Positions 47,560-55,169 of a stretch of DNA of 64,000 nt are shown in pieces. Under the pieces are notes generated by a model. The model did not search any database. It was not told the origin of the DNA and was given only the letters and a program-made list of their open reading frames with translations. Made by a program: the position numbers and the translations under genes. This stretch comes from Bacteroides congonensis (GTDB lineage: Bacteria > Bacteroidota > Bacteroidia > Bacteroidales > Bacteroidaceae), in NCBI RefSeq assembly GCF_900130125.1, contig NZ_FQXY01000010.1, positions 434,001-498,000 of the forward strand, read 5' to 3'. Position 1 is the first letter of the stretch, and each line of letters opens with the position of its first letter.

Positions 47560-49404
47560 ATGATAGAGAATACCAACTTGGAGTTAAAACCCGTTGAAAT
47601 TCGGGAGAATCAATATATGTCAGACCTTTACCCTGACGGTCTGCCGAGTAATGCCATTATTGATAAGACTTTAACAGCCAAAGGAGCTACAACTTGTGAA
47701 TTGGATGAAAGATATGCCAAACGTAACTCCATAATCATTGAACCCAATGTTCCCGTAATTGACAGCAAGCAAGTCAAATATCCTAACTTATTGGGAGTGC
47801 GTGAAGGAGTTACGGATTACGATGTTAAGAAATATCTGCTTGACAAGTCCATACGTTACAAGAAGATTATAGTAACCCCTGAAAGCTATTCCAAAGTCAA
47901 ACAGGCTGCTGAATATGCAGGTGTAAACCTCTTTAAAGACTTCTTCCTGCTCATAGATGAGTGCGAGAAAGTTGTACAAGAAGCAAACTTTCGACCTGCC
48001 ATAGTTCAGCCATTCTTCGACTTCTTTAGCTTTGACAACAAGGCATTGATTTCAGCTACTCCATTATCACCCAAATTAAAAGGGTTTACCAAACATTCGT
48101 TCAGTCATATCAAGATTGTACCTACTTACGACTACAAGAAGAATCTATCCTTAATAGGCACGAATAACGTACAGTTGGAGTTCTTAAAGCAAATATCCCT
48201 GAACGATAACAAGAAAGCCATATTCCTAAACTCACCTGAATATGCAAAGACCTTGATAGAGAAAGCAGACATCAGGAATCATAGTAAAATCTATTGCTCC
48301 AATCAAGAGAACGCCATTAACAAACTCCATGAGGACGGTTACAAGGCTTCTGACAGCTTCGTGTCAGGTGAAATATTGGAACAGTACAGCTTCTTTACGA
48401 GCAGGTTCTATTCAGCAGTAGATTTAGATACTCCTGATAAGCCCGATATAATAATGGTTACAGACTGTTTGAACAAGCAACAGACCATGATTGACCCTTT
48501 CACCCATTCCGTCCAAATAACAGGCAGGTTTCGTTCAGGAATTGGCAACATTACACATATAACGAATTGGAAGGAGGGTTTAAAGCCTAAATCTCGTGAA
48601 GAAATCATTGAGGATATGGAAGCGCAGAGGAAGGTCTATAATATGCTTGCAGACTTAAAGGAAACTCTTACAGGCAGGGAAAGGCAGCTTCTGACCGAGA
48701 TACAGGAGCGCATCCCAATTTATAAGGTCTTGTTTAGAAATAATGATTACAAGGGCAAGGTAAATCCGTTCTTGGTAGAATGCGACATTCAGAAGTCCAA
48801 AGTTGAATCGCTCTACCAAGACTTACAATTCTTAAACAATGCTTACAATGAGACAGGACATTTTAATGTGTCGTACCATTATGAGCATTATAAAGAGAAA
48901 CCTAAAACGGTAAAAGCTAAGCCATTGTCAAGAGAGAGAAAGTTACAGATATTGGAACGGTTACAGGATTTAAAACCCGAAGGACTGGTCTTGAAATTTC
49001 TTACGGAAGAACAACAGGAAGAATTGAGGTCTTTAAGACATGAAGCTCCCGAACTGTGCAAGTACTATGAGAAGTTCGGCATGGATAAGATTATAGAAAT
49101 CGACTATGATTTAGCCACCATGAAACGGCAGCTTAAATCCGCACATAAGGAGGAGATTTACTTCATGCCGATAGATGAAATCCATAACACATTTATAATA
49201 GGCAGACCATATTCGGAGGGTGAGATAGTAACCACCTTACAGACCATATATGACAAATATGAGCTTGTAGATGATAACGGTAAACCTTTACAAGCTAAGG
49301 CTACCTACTTGGGTAAATATTTCAAACTTTCTGACAGAATAACCATACCCAACACTCGTCTTAAAGGGTACATTCCACTTGAAAAGAGATATTCACTTGA
49401 ATAG
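47560..49404 (+). CDS. SF2-helicase-like protein with unusual P-loop
   Basis: 614 residues. Helicase signatures are present in order: a Walker-A-like stretch NAIIDKTLTAKGATTCEL (about 31-48) that lacks the normal GKT/S, motif II LLIDECEK (Asp133, Glu134), motif III ISATPLSP (165-170) and motif VI VQITGRFRSG (318-327) with its arginines. A helical C-terminal part of about 250 residues matches nothing I recognise. Similar proteins occur in Bacteroides mobile DNA and phages; a role in replication of the element is plausible. It is flanked by inverted copies of the 52-bp element. Confidence 0.7.
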   Translation: MIENTNLELKPVEIRENQYMSDLYPDGLPSNAIIDKTLTAKGATTCELDERYAKRNSIIIEPNVPVIDSKQVKYPNLLGVREGVTDYDVKKYLLDKSIRYKKIIVTPESYSKVKQAAEYAGVNLFKDFFLLIDECEKVVQEANFRPAIVQPFFDFFSFDNKALISATPLSPKLKGFTKHSFSHIKIVPTYDYKKNLSLIGTNNVQLEFLKQISLNDNKKAIFLNSPEYAKTLIEKADIRNHSKIYCSNQENAINKLHEDGYKASDSFVSGEILEQYSFFTSRFYSAVDLDTPDKPDIIMVTDCLNKQQTMIDPFTHSVQITGRFRSGIGNITHITNWKEGLKPKSREEIIEDMEAQRKVYNMLADLKETLTGRERQLLTEIQERIPIYKVLFRNNDYKGKVNPFLVECDIQKSKVESLYQDLQFLNNAYNETGHFNVSYHYEHYKEKPKTVKAKPLSRERKLQILERLQDLKPEGLVLKFLTEEQQEELRSLRHEAPELCKYYEKFGMDKIIEIDYDLATMKRQLKSAHKEEIYFMPIDEIHNTFIIGRPYSEGEIVTTLQTIYDKYELVDDNGKPLQAKATYLGKYFKLSDRITIPNTRLKGYIPLEKRYSLE

Positions 49405-49413
49405 TCCGATATT

Positions 49414-49465
49414 GGGACAGAGCTATTAAAATCAACCTTTATTATGGTCTGAATAGTTTTGTCCC
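49414..49465 (+). repeat. 52-bp GGGACA/TGTCCC element, copy 2
   Basis: Same length and ends as copy 1, in the opposite orientation; internal TTATTATGGTCTGAATAG. It begins 10 bp after the helicase stop. Confidence 0.88.
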
Positions 49466-49535
49466 AATTCATAAGAATTTGAGATAGAGAGCATTCTCAG
49501 TTATAAATTTGTGAGACCGAGCGAAGCGAAGGTTG

Positions 49536-49823
49536 AACCCGATAGCTGAACTGAACCCGATAGCTGAACTGAACCCGATAGCTGAACTGAACCCGATAGC
49601 TGAACTGAACCCGATAGCTGAACTGAACCCGATAGCTGAACTGAACCCGATAGCTGAACTGAACCCGATAGCTGAACTGAACCCGATAGCTGAACTGAAC
49701 CCGATAGCTGAACTGAACCCGATAGCTGAACTGAACCCGATAGCTGAACTGAACCCGATAGCTGAACTGAACCCGATAGCTGAACTGAACCCGATAGCTG
49801 AACTGAACCCGATAGCTGAATTA
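49536..49823. repeat. Sixteen exact 18-bp tandem repeats
   Basis: The unit AACCCGATAGCTGAACTG is repeated without a change from 49536; only the sixteenth copy differs in its last bases. Read from a TTG at 49533 the array would encode (NPIAEL)16, but there is no ATG or separate ribosome site and four of the six frames are open simply because of the period. I treat it as a DNA-level repeat, possibly an iteron-type origin or protein-binding array. Confidence 0.9.
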
Positions 49824-49880
49824 AAACCTATGAACGTTACTACACCCCTTTAAATTCCCCCCTCATGGCTCTAAAATAAA

Positions 49881-49930
49881 AAGAATGCTTTAGAAATGCA
49901 GTCTGATAGTTGGCAGGAATAAGCATTCTT
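49881..49930. other. Hairpin after the tandem array
   Basis: AAGAATGCTT (49881-49890) and AAGCATTCTT (49921-49930) are perfect 10-bp inverted repeats with a 30-nt loop. The remaining sequence to 50124 has no gene I can support. Confidence 0.6.
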
Positions 49931-50124
49931 ATTAATCCAAGAGCAGGCACGATGCACTATTGCCATAGCTAACCAATAATTTACTAATGCTCCTCATTTC
50001 CTTTGAAAGAATCTTTAGGGAAAGACATAGGACAGCCTAAGATGCAAGCGAAGAAATTCACTTGTGTTTTAGGTTTGTTCCTATTAAATCCATTCAATCA
50101 ATAATCATTTAATTCAATTTAATT

Positions 50125-51144
50125 ATGAGAGATTTAGTAATTATGCCAGCTATGACACAGCGTAGAGAATCATTAAACATGGGTGAGTTTGCAGAAGAAG
50201 CAATCATTGTAGAAGAAGTTGCAGCCCCCAAGAGAGTAAACCATTTCATTGAAGCCAATACGCAGGAAGTAACCTTGCAGCACTTACAACAAGACTGCAT
50301 CATTCCAAGTTTTGCATCAATGGAAGAAACCATTAGTCACCAATCCTTTATAGGTGCAGTAGTGGATGCAGCTAAGGATTACTTTCATGGAGAACAGTTT
50401 GATATGCCAGAGATTAGAATCTCACACCCTATCAATGGCAGAATACCAAGTGCATTAGGCAAGAAAGCATCTGAACTGACTGATGAAGAGAAGACTCTGT
50501 TCTATCAGAGAATGTGCTTCTGCTTTGAAATTCCATCTATTGTACACGATGAATACGGTAATCGTTTAGCTTTATCTATTGGTGGAGTGAGAGCATATAA
50601 CGAGATTAACCTTTACAGTAAGAAATCTGTTGAGAGATTTAAAATCTTCATAGGCTTTAGAAATAGAGTTTGCAGTAATCTTATGCTTACTACTGACGGC
50701 TTGCAGGATAAGATAGAAGTCCTAAGCGTACAAGAACTATATGCAGCAGCATTGAATCTGTTCCACGCTTACAACCCATCCAAAGACCTGCATTTGTTAA
50801 GAACACTTGGACAGATGTCAATCTCAACAAGCGAATTTTGTCAGATAATAGGCAGAATGAGATTATATCAAGCTCTTACACCCAACCAACAGAAACGCTT
50901 ACCTCGTCTATTGTTGGGAGACAGTCAAATTAATGCAACTTGCAGAGCATTCGTTTCTGATGTGAACTTTAAGAGTACAGGGGACAGCATTACAGGCTGG
51001 CAGCTCTTAAACCTACTCAATGGTTCTGTAAAGTCAAGTTACATTGATAACTTCTTGGAAAGGAATCTTAATTGCACAGAGTTTGTACAAGGCATTCAAC
51101 GTGCCAAATTAGGAGATAGTGAATACGCTTGGTTCTTGGGCTGA
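50125..51144 (+). CDS. DUF3871 family protein
   Basis: 339 residues, no signal peptide or membrane segment. The conserved part begins NHFIEANTQEVTLQHLQQDCIIPSFA and continues EETISHQSFIGAVVDAA, FEIPSIVHDEYGNRLALSIGGVRAYNE and FKIFIGFRNRVCSNLMLTTDG, which I recognise as the DUF3871 family found on Bacteroides mobile elements. The function is unknown. The N-terminal tail carries EEAIIVEE, nearly the same as the last residues of the orphan protein at 54321-54935. Confidence 0.82.
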   Translation: MRDLVIMPAMTQRRESLNMGEFAEEAIIVEEVAAPKRVNHFIEANTQEVTLQHLQQDCIIPSFASMEETISHQSFIGAVVDAAKDYFHGEQFDMPEIRISHPINGRIPSALGKKASELTDEEKTLFYQRMCFCFEIPSIVHDEYGNRLALSIGGVRAYNEINLYSKKSVERFKIFIGFRNRVCSNLMLTTDGLQDKIEVLSVQELYAAALNLFHAYNPSKDLHLLRTLGQMSISTSEFCQIIGRMRLYQALTPNQQKRLPRLLLGDSQINATCRAFVSDVNFKSTGDSITGWQLLNLLNGSVKSSYIDNFLERNLNCTEFVQGIQRAKLGDSEYAWFLG

Positions 51145-51229
51145 GTGGATTGTTGATTGAGAGAGGAAAGGGCATCATTAACTTGGTGTCCTTTCTTTAT
51201 TTCTACCAACTTATTAAATATCGTACATT

Positions 51230-51676
51230 ATGGATATAGATTATACTGTGGGTGAAGTGGAACTGTCCTACAAACCCAAATTCAAGAAGCTGCATCAAGT
51301 AACTTGTTCAGAAGATGCTTATAAATACTTGCTTCCTACCTATAAGGAAGGAACTATCTGTTACAAGGAATATTTCAAAGTCTTGTTCCTAAACCAATCC
51401 AACCAAGTTTTAGGCTACACTCTTATATCAGAGGGAGGAATAACAGACACAACCGTTGATGTAAGAGTAATTCTACAAGCTGCATTGCTTACCAATTCAG
51501 TAGTCATCATTCTTGCACATAACCACCCAAGCGGAAATCTGAAACCAAGTAGGCAGGATATGGAAATTACTAAGCAAGTTAGGGAAGCAGCCCAACTTAT
51601 GAGGATTACAGTTTTAGACCACCTCATATTAACAGATGCAGGATATTACAGCTTTGCTGATGAGGGAGAATTATAA
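51230..51676 (+). CDS. radC: RadC family JAB-domain protein
   Basis: 148 residues, only the JAB/MPN domain of RadC without the N-terminal helix-hairpin-helix. The metal site is complete: Glu47 in YKEYF, AHNHPSGNLKPSRQD (His97, His99, Ser101, Asp110). Short RadC copies like this are typical of Bacteroides integrative elements. The enzymatic role is not established; the old repair assignment is doubtful. It lies 85 bp after DUF3871. Confidence 0.92.
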   Translation: MDIDYTVGEVELSYKPKFKKLHQVTCSEDAYKYLLPTYKEGTICYKEYFKVLFLNQSNQVLGYTLISEGGITDTTVDVRVILQAALLTNSVVIILAHNHPSGNLKPSRQDMEITKQVREAAQLMRITVLDHLILTDAGYYSFADEGEL

Positions 51677-51826
51677 TAAGGTAGAGGGCACTCAATTTTT
51701 AAGTTGGGTGTCCTTATCATATTCACTTTTACTATTAGTGAATGTTCCTTTAATAATCAATGAGTTAGTAAATCCAACTCAGAATTAATATTCACTTCTA
51801 TTCGTTTCATTATAAAACAGAACATT

Positions 51827-52414
51827 ATGTCACTCAAATATTCAAGCACAACAGCAGACTATCTTATTTGGTCTGATGCAATGAACCTCATAAGGAAGTT
51901 AGCCAAAGACGAGAATTATAAAATCTCACTCCTTATAGCTTTAGGATGCTTCACAGGATTAAGAATATCTGATATTCTATCTCTAAGATGGAAGCAGATA
52001 TTAGATGCTGACGAGTTTACAGTAATTGAGAAGAAGACAGGCAAGATAAGAACTATCAGACTGAACCCACAATTACAACAGCACATTAAAGAGTGCTACG
52101 AGCATATAAATCCTGTTGGAATCAATGCGCCAATTCTTATAAGTCAGAAAGGTACTATCTTCACAGTTCAGAGAATCAATATCATTCTTAAAGAGATGAA
52201 GAAGAAATACAGATTAAAGATTAAGAACTTTAGCTGCCATTCACTTAGAAAGACTTTTGGCAGACAGGTCTATAACATGAACAGTGATAACGCAGAGTTG
52301 GCATTAGTAAAGTTGATGGAACTGTTCAACCATAGTTCTGTTGCCATTACTAAAAGATACTTGGGATTAAGGCAGGAAGAAATCTTGCAGACTTATGACT
52401 GTTTGAGCTTCTGA
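51827..52414 (+). CDS. Minimal tyrosine recombinase
   Basis: 195 residues, which is just the catalytic domain: Arg46 in FTGLRISDIL, Lys at 69-72, HSLR (His138, Arg141), His169 in LFNHSS and the nucleophile Tyr178 in KRYLG. The arm-binding and core-binding domains of phage integrases are absent. With a serine integrase at the other end of the element this enzyme more likely serves inversion, resolution or dimer resolution. A 52-bp element follows 6 bp after its stop. Confidence 0.9.
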   Translation: MSLKYSSTTADYLIWSDAMNLIRKLAKDENYKISLLIALGCFTGLRISDILSLRWKQILDADEFTVIEKKTGKIRTIRLNPQLQQHIKECYEHINPVGINAPILISQKGTIFTVQRINIILKEMKKKYRLKIKNFSCHSLRKTFGRQVYNMNSDNAELALVKLMELFNHSSVAITKRYLGLRQEEILQTYDCLSF

Positions 52415-52419
52415 TGATT

Positions 52420-52471
52420 GGGACAGGATTATTAAGATTCATCTTTATAGTGGTCTGAATGGTTTTGTCCC
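52420..52471 (+). repeat. 52-bp GGGACA/TGTCCC element, copy 3
   Basis: Same length and ends as the other copies and about 80% identical to copy 2, in direct orientation to it. Starts 6 bp after the tyrosine recombinase stop. Confidence 0.88.
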
Positions 52472-52836
52472 AAATCCATAGAATATTGAGCTTAGATACA
52501 TTTAAAGTCCAATCTTGGTAGTTTGGCATTTCAGCCTTATAGAAGTAAGTCAATTCCATAAGTTTACAGACTTTAGAACTATCTCAACTCTTATTAGTTA
52601 AGCCACAGGTAGCACTTCTTGAATATCCAACAATATGCTGACTTAAAGACAGTAATTCAAGGTAGGTAAGAATATTCAGAATTTAGTCCTTATATGGGGA
52701 GAAGTGAATTTGATACCCACATGGATTTGGAGAGTTCAGATGCAATTCTGCTTAAATACTCCATTAATACCCTGTTTAGTAACACAATAATTACTATTAA
52801 TCCACACTTCATGCTTATTAATTTAGAACCTTTCAT
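52472..52836. other. Intergenic stretch without recognised content
   Basis: About 365 bp of AT-rich sequence. No reading frame with coding character, no strong repeat and no clear hairpin were found by eye. It ends at the promoter of the structured RNA. Confidence 0.5.
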
Positions 52837-52844
52837 TATCTTTG
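52837..52844 (+). promoter_or_regulatory. Promoter (-7 box) of the structured RNA
   Basis: TATCTTTG, exact consensus. The predicted start of transcription (about 52851) coincides with the first base of the 5' hairpin. Confidence 0.65.
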
Positions 52845-52850
52845 CACCAA

Positions 52851-53116
52851 TTCCAATGAACTAATGCGTTAGGGAGTTGGAAGGACATATTTAACGAAAG
52901 GTGTTATTGAAATTATCTTCTGTTTCTTAGATTCTCGCAAAATTTAAAAACGGTACGAAGATGATAGCAATAGCACCCACACATTCGATATATACTCATC
53001 TTATAGGTGAACTATATACCTTTTGGTGTGGGTGGCTGTTGCTTTATCCGTACCAAAAGGCAATGCGAGAAGCCCAAGAAACAGGATAAGGCAGATACAG
53101 TTCCCACACCTTTTTT
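52851..53116 (+). ncRNA. Candidate structured RNA of about 266 nt
   Basis: The 5' hairpin TTCCAA (52851-52856)/TTGGAA (52877-52882) encloses CTAA-TGCG-TTAG. Then a long multi-segment stem: AAAGGTGT (52897-52904) with ACACCTTT (53106-53113); CTGTTTCTT (52920-52928) with AAGAAACAG (53076-53084); TTCTCGCA (52932-52939) with TGCGAGAA (53064-53071); GGTACG (52952-52957) with CGTACC (53049-53054); ACCCACAC (52975-52982) with GTGTGGGT (53026-53033). The T-run 53111-53116 ends it. No reverse transcriptase is nearby, so a retron is unlikely. It could alternatively be an attenuating leader of the lipoprotein gene 52 bp downstream. Confidence 0.7.
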
Positions 53117-53167
53117 ATTGTAACAGCTTATCCATAGGGAACAGGTGGGCATAATATCATTATCATT

Positions 53168-53488
53168 ATGAAATACTTGTTTATCTTTTTACTTATCATT
53201 GCATTTACCAGTTGTGGTAATTCTAACAAAACCGTCAATAGCGAGGACACTGAAACCGTCAATGGTTACAGATATGAGAAAGGCAGCGATGAAGCCTTTA
53301 CAGGTACAGTTAAATTTAAGAACGGTACAACAAGGGAATATAAGGACGGCAAAGTCACATCAAGAACAATCTACCATGAGAATGGACAGCCTGCTTCTAC
53401 CAAATATAAGGATGAGAATGGACGCTATTACAAGAAAGTAGAATATGACAAGTCGGGCAACAAGATTGATGAAAAAGTTTATGAATAA
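53168..53488 (+). CDS. Small lipoprotein with MORN-like repeats
   Basis: 106 residues. Signal peptide with lipobox AFTSC (Cys17), then short beta-hairpin repeats of the type 'G..Y....G....G.vk.k.G' (FTGTVKFKNGTTREYKDGKVTSRTIYHENGQPASTKYKDENGRYYKKVEYDKSG), as in MORN-variant/YwqK-type proteins. Such proteins are often found with toxins or on mobile DNA. Cargo of the element; function not known. Confidence 0.72.
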   Translation: MKYLFIFLLIIAFTSCGNSNKTVNSEDTETVNGYRYEKGSDEAFTGTVKFKNGTTREYKDGKVTSRTIYHENGQPASTKYKDENGRYYKKVEYDKSGNKIDEKVYE

Positions 53489-53560
53489 ACCTTATCAGCA
53501 TATCTAAATGACAACGGACATAGTAGTTTATAATCGTAAATAATAATCAATTTAACAACA

Positions 53561-54016
53561 ATGAAAACTTTAAGATTAATTGGAACGACCTTATTAATGG
53601 TCATGTTTGCTGTAAACTTTACAGCATGTAGCGATGATGAAGATGAACAAACAATCATTGAACAAGCCAACCTTATAGGTAAATGGCAGTCCACTTGGGA
53701 GAAGATTCACAAAGTGGAGAATGGCAAGGAAGTGGTTACCTCTGATGAAGCCTACACCAATGGCTTAAGGGAGTTCAAAGCTGACGGTACTTGCACAGAA
53801 GGCTATGCGGACGGTGGATATACAGAAACAAGTCGCTGGTCTTTGAAAGGCAATAAGCTGACTATCTCTTACGATGACGGTTATTCGGATGTCCTTACTA
53901 TCAATGAGCTTACAGCTACTAAGCTGGTACTTGCCTTTGAGGATTGGGACACAATGGATGATGGTAGCGAAGAATTGGACGACATCACTACAACCACTTA
54001 TAGGAAGATTGACTAA
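53561..54016 (+). CDS. Lipocalin-like lipoprotein
   Basis: 151 residues. Signal peptide with lipobox FTACS, an acidic linker (DDEDEQ), then NLIGKWQSTWEKI, FKADGTCTEGYADGGY and WSLKGNKLTISYDDGYSDVLTINELTATKLVLAFE, the strand pattern of Bacteroides lipocalin-like (DUF4923/5004-type) lipoproteins. It is 72 bp after the MORN-like gene and probably co-transcribed; both would be anchored in the outer envelope. Confidence 0.75.
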   Translation: MKTLRLIGTTLLMVMFAVNFTACSDDEDEQTIIEQANLIGKWQSTWEKIHKVENGKEVVTSDEAYTNGLREFKADGTCTEGYADGGYTETSRWSLKGNKLTISYDDGYSDVLTINELTATKLVLAFEDWDTMDDGSEELDDITTTTYRKID

Positions 54017-54095
54017 TTAACAAACTAATTTAAGGCAGAGCAGCATTTGAGGAAACTCTTATGCTGCTTTTATTTCATTATAAGCCAATCTTTAC

Positions 54096-54293
54096 TACCT
54101 TTGCAGTACAAATAATGTGTTCTTTGGTTTAGTGTACATTAATTACTGCAAGACCATTAGCAGCAAACGCTTGATTGTGCATAAGAGCATCTTTAAACGT
54201 TACAAGTCCATATAACAGCACTTATACGAGTTATGAGAATTGTTAAGAGGTGGAATCGTGGTCTGTTGATAGGCGCATATCATAATTCTTTTT
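54096..54293 (+). ncRNA. Candidate leader RNA or small RNA before the orphan gene
   Basis: The -7 box TACCTTTG (54096-54103), with TTTC near the -33 position, starts a transcript at about 54110. AATGT/ACATT closes an early stem (54113-54141). AGAATT (54236-54241) pairs with AATTCT (54284-54289), followed by TTTTATT. The next ATG lies 28 bp later, so this may be an attenuator. The fold is weaker than that of the RNA at 52851. Confidence 0.4.
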
Positions 54294-54320
54294 ATTAAAA
54301 ACTTTTAATATGAATAAATT

Positions 54321-54935
54321 ATGATGAATAACAACCAATCTAAGAAGATGTTCGATAGAACTAATTCTTTCCTAATATCTTCAAATCAGGTGTCCCAAAT
54401 CTCTAATGAAGAGATTGTTAAACGTTTAGTAAAGGGACTCTTATTTTGTAGAGTTACCTATACAAAGGCGTTTAATGCTATATACGATAATATTGAAAAC
54501 TTAACTAAGGTTGAGTTTGTAAAAGTTACCGTAAATAGAATGGAGGACACTATGTTTAAGCTGGACTTTGAGAAAGTTACCTCGCTAAATGAATTGGCTA
54601 AATCATATTTCATCATTCATGATGTCAATACTGCTATAGCTGCATTCATTTATAAGGAGACTTACTCTAACCTATCAATTAACGCATTCTTTTACAGGTG
54701 TAGTTATATTGGCTTTATGTCGGGCATAAGTGGAAAGGTAACACTCCCATTAACTCCGAAGATTATAACAATACCTGACGAAGATACTTTAGAAACCTTA
54801 CGGGATGAATATGAACGTAAGCAAGAGGAAGCTATGAATATAGAGCTTCCCGCAAACTACGTAGTTGAAACGACAGAGGATGCAGGATATAATCTCTTGC
54901 CTGATAATGTCGAAGAAGCTATCATCGTAGAATGA
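54321..54935 (+). CDS. Orphan protein of the element, unknown function
   Basis: 204 residues, no signal peptide. A helical N-terminal part with a mildly hydrophobic middle (AAFIYKETYSNLSINAFFYRCSYIGFMSGISGKVTLPL, about 110-150) and an acidic tail ending NVEEAIIVE. I recognise no family. The tail repeats the EEAIIVE motif of the DUF3871 protein. The start is preceded by a four-codon mini-frame (MNKL, 54310-54324) whose TGA overlaps the ATG, a possible coupling device. Confidence 0.6.
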   Translation: MMNNNQSKKMFDRTNSFLISSNQVSQISNEEIVKRLVKGLLFCRVTYTKAFNAIYDNIENLTKVEFVKVTVNRMEDTMFKLDFEKVTSLNELAKSYFIIHDVNTAIAAFIYKETYSNLSINAFFYRCSYIGFMSGISGKVTLPLTPKIITIPDEDTLETLRDEYERKQEEAMNIELPANYVVETTEDAGYNLLPDNVEEAIIVE

Positions 54936-55151
54936 TTAAAGTCAGAAGAATTTAGAGATAACTCTAAATCAAAGTAACGCAAGTTACATAATGTACACGT
55001 CCGAGACACATTATTTGTTCTTACCCAATCGGGAGAAGTACCGAGTAAAACCTAAGTAGTCTATAATGCTCCCAACCCTGCAAATCATATTTAACAATCA
55101 ATAATAGCCTTATATCTATTTGATTTACAGCTGATTATTTTAATCAAGAAT
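54936..55151. other. Right-end non-coding region of the element
   Basis: 216 bp without a gene. It has two small palindromes: TTAGAG-ATAA-CTCTAA (54952-54967) and GTAAC-GCAA-GTTAC (54973-54986), the latter a hairpin with a GNRA-type loop. These may be recombinase or host-factor sites or form the end of an RNA. Confidence 0.45.
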
Positions 55152-55169
55152 GTTTTTAGTTTAATTAAT
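55152..55169 (-). repeat. Right end of the 9.5-kb element (attR side)
   Basis: On the minus strand ATTAATTAAACTAAAAAC, matching the left end at 17 of 18 positions. Bases 55164-55169 are the ATTAAT direct repeat. The element supplies the stop codon (55161-55163) that now ends the VapE N-terminal fragment. Confidence 0.85.

Larger units (their letters stand above)
45653..55169. mobile_element. 9.5-kb integrative element inserted in a VapE-type gene
   Basis: The boundaries are defined by three observations: the split coding frame of the VapE gene, the ATTAAT direct repeat at both junctions, and 18-bp terminal inverted repeats. Gene content, in order: large serine recombinase, SF2-helicase-like protein, 16 x 18-bp tandem repeats, DUF3871, RadC, minimal tyrosine recombinase, structured RNA, MORN-like lipoprotein, lipocalin-like lipoprotein, second structured region, orphan protein. 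All genes are on the plus strand and richer in A than the chromosome around them. I see no relaxase, coupling protein, capsid or terminase genes, so it is either mobilised by helper functions or a minimal integrative element. Confidence 0.88.

Noticed and set aside
49533..49853. A 106-residue (NPIAEL)16 repeat protein
   Set aside because: The frame opens with TTG directly after the array edge, without a ribosome site; the 18-bp period leaves four of six frames open by necessity. Kept as a DNA repeat.
52851..53116. Retron ncRNA
   Set aside because: No reverse transcriptase gene in the element or next to it. A long imperfect hairpin alone is not enough.
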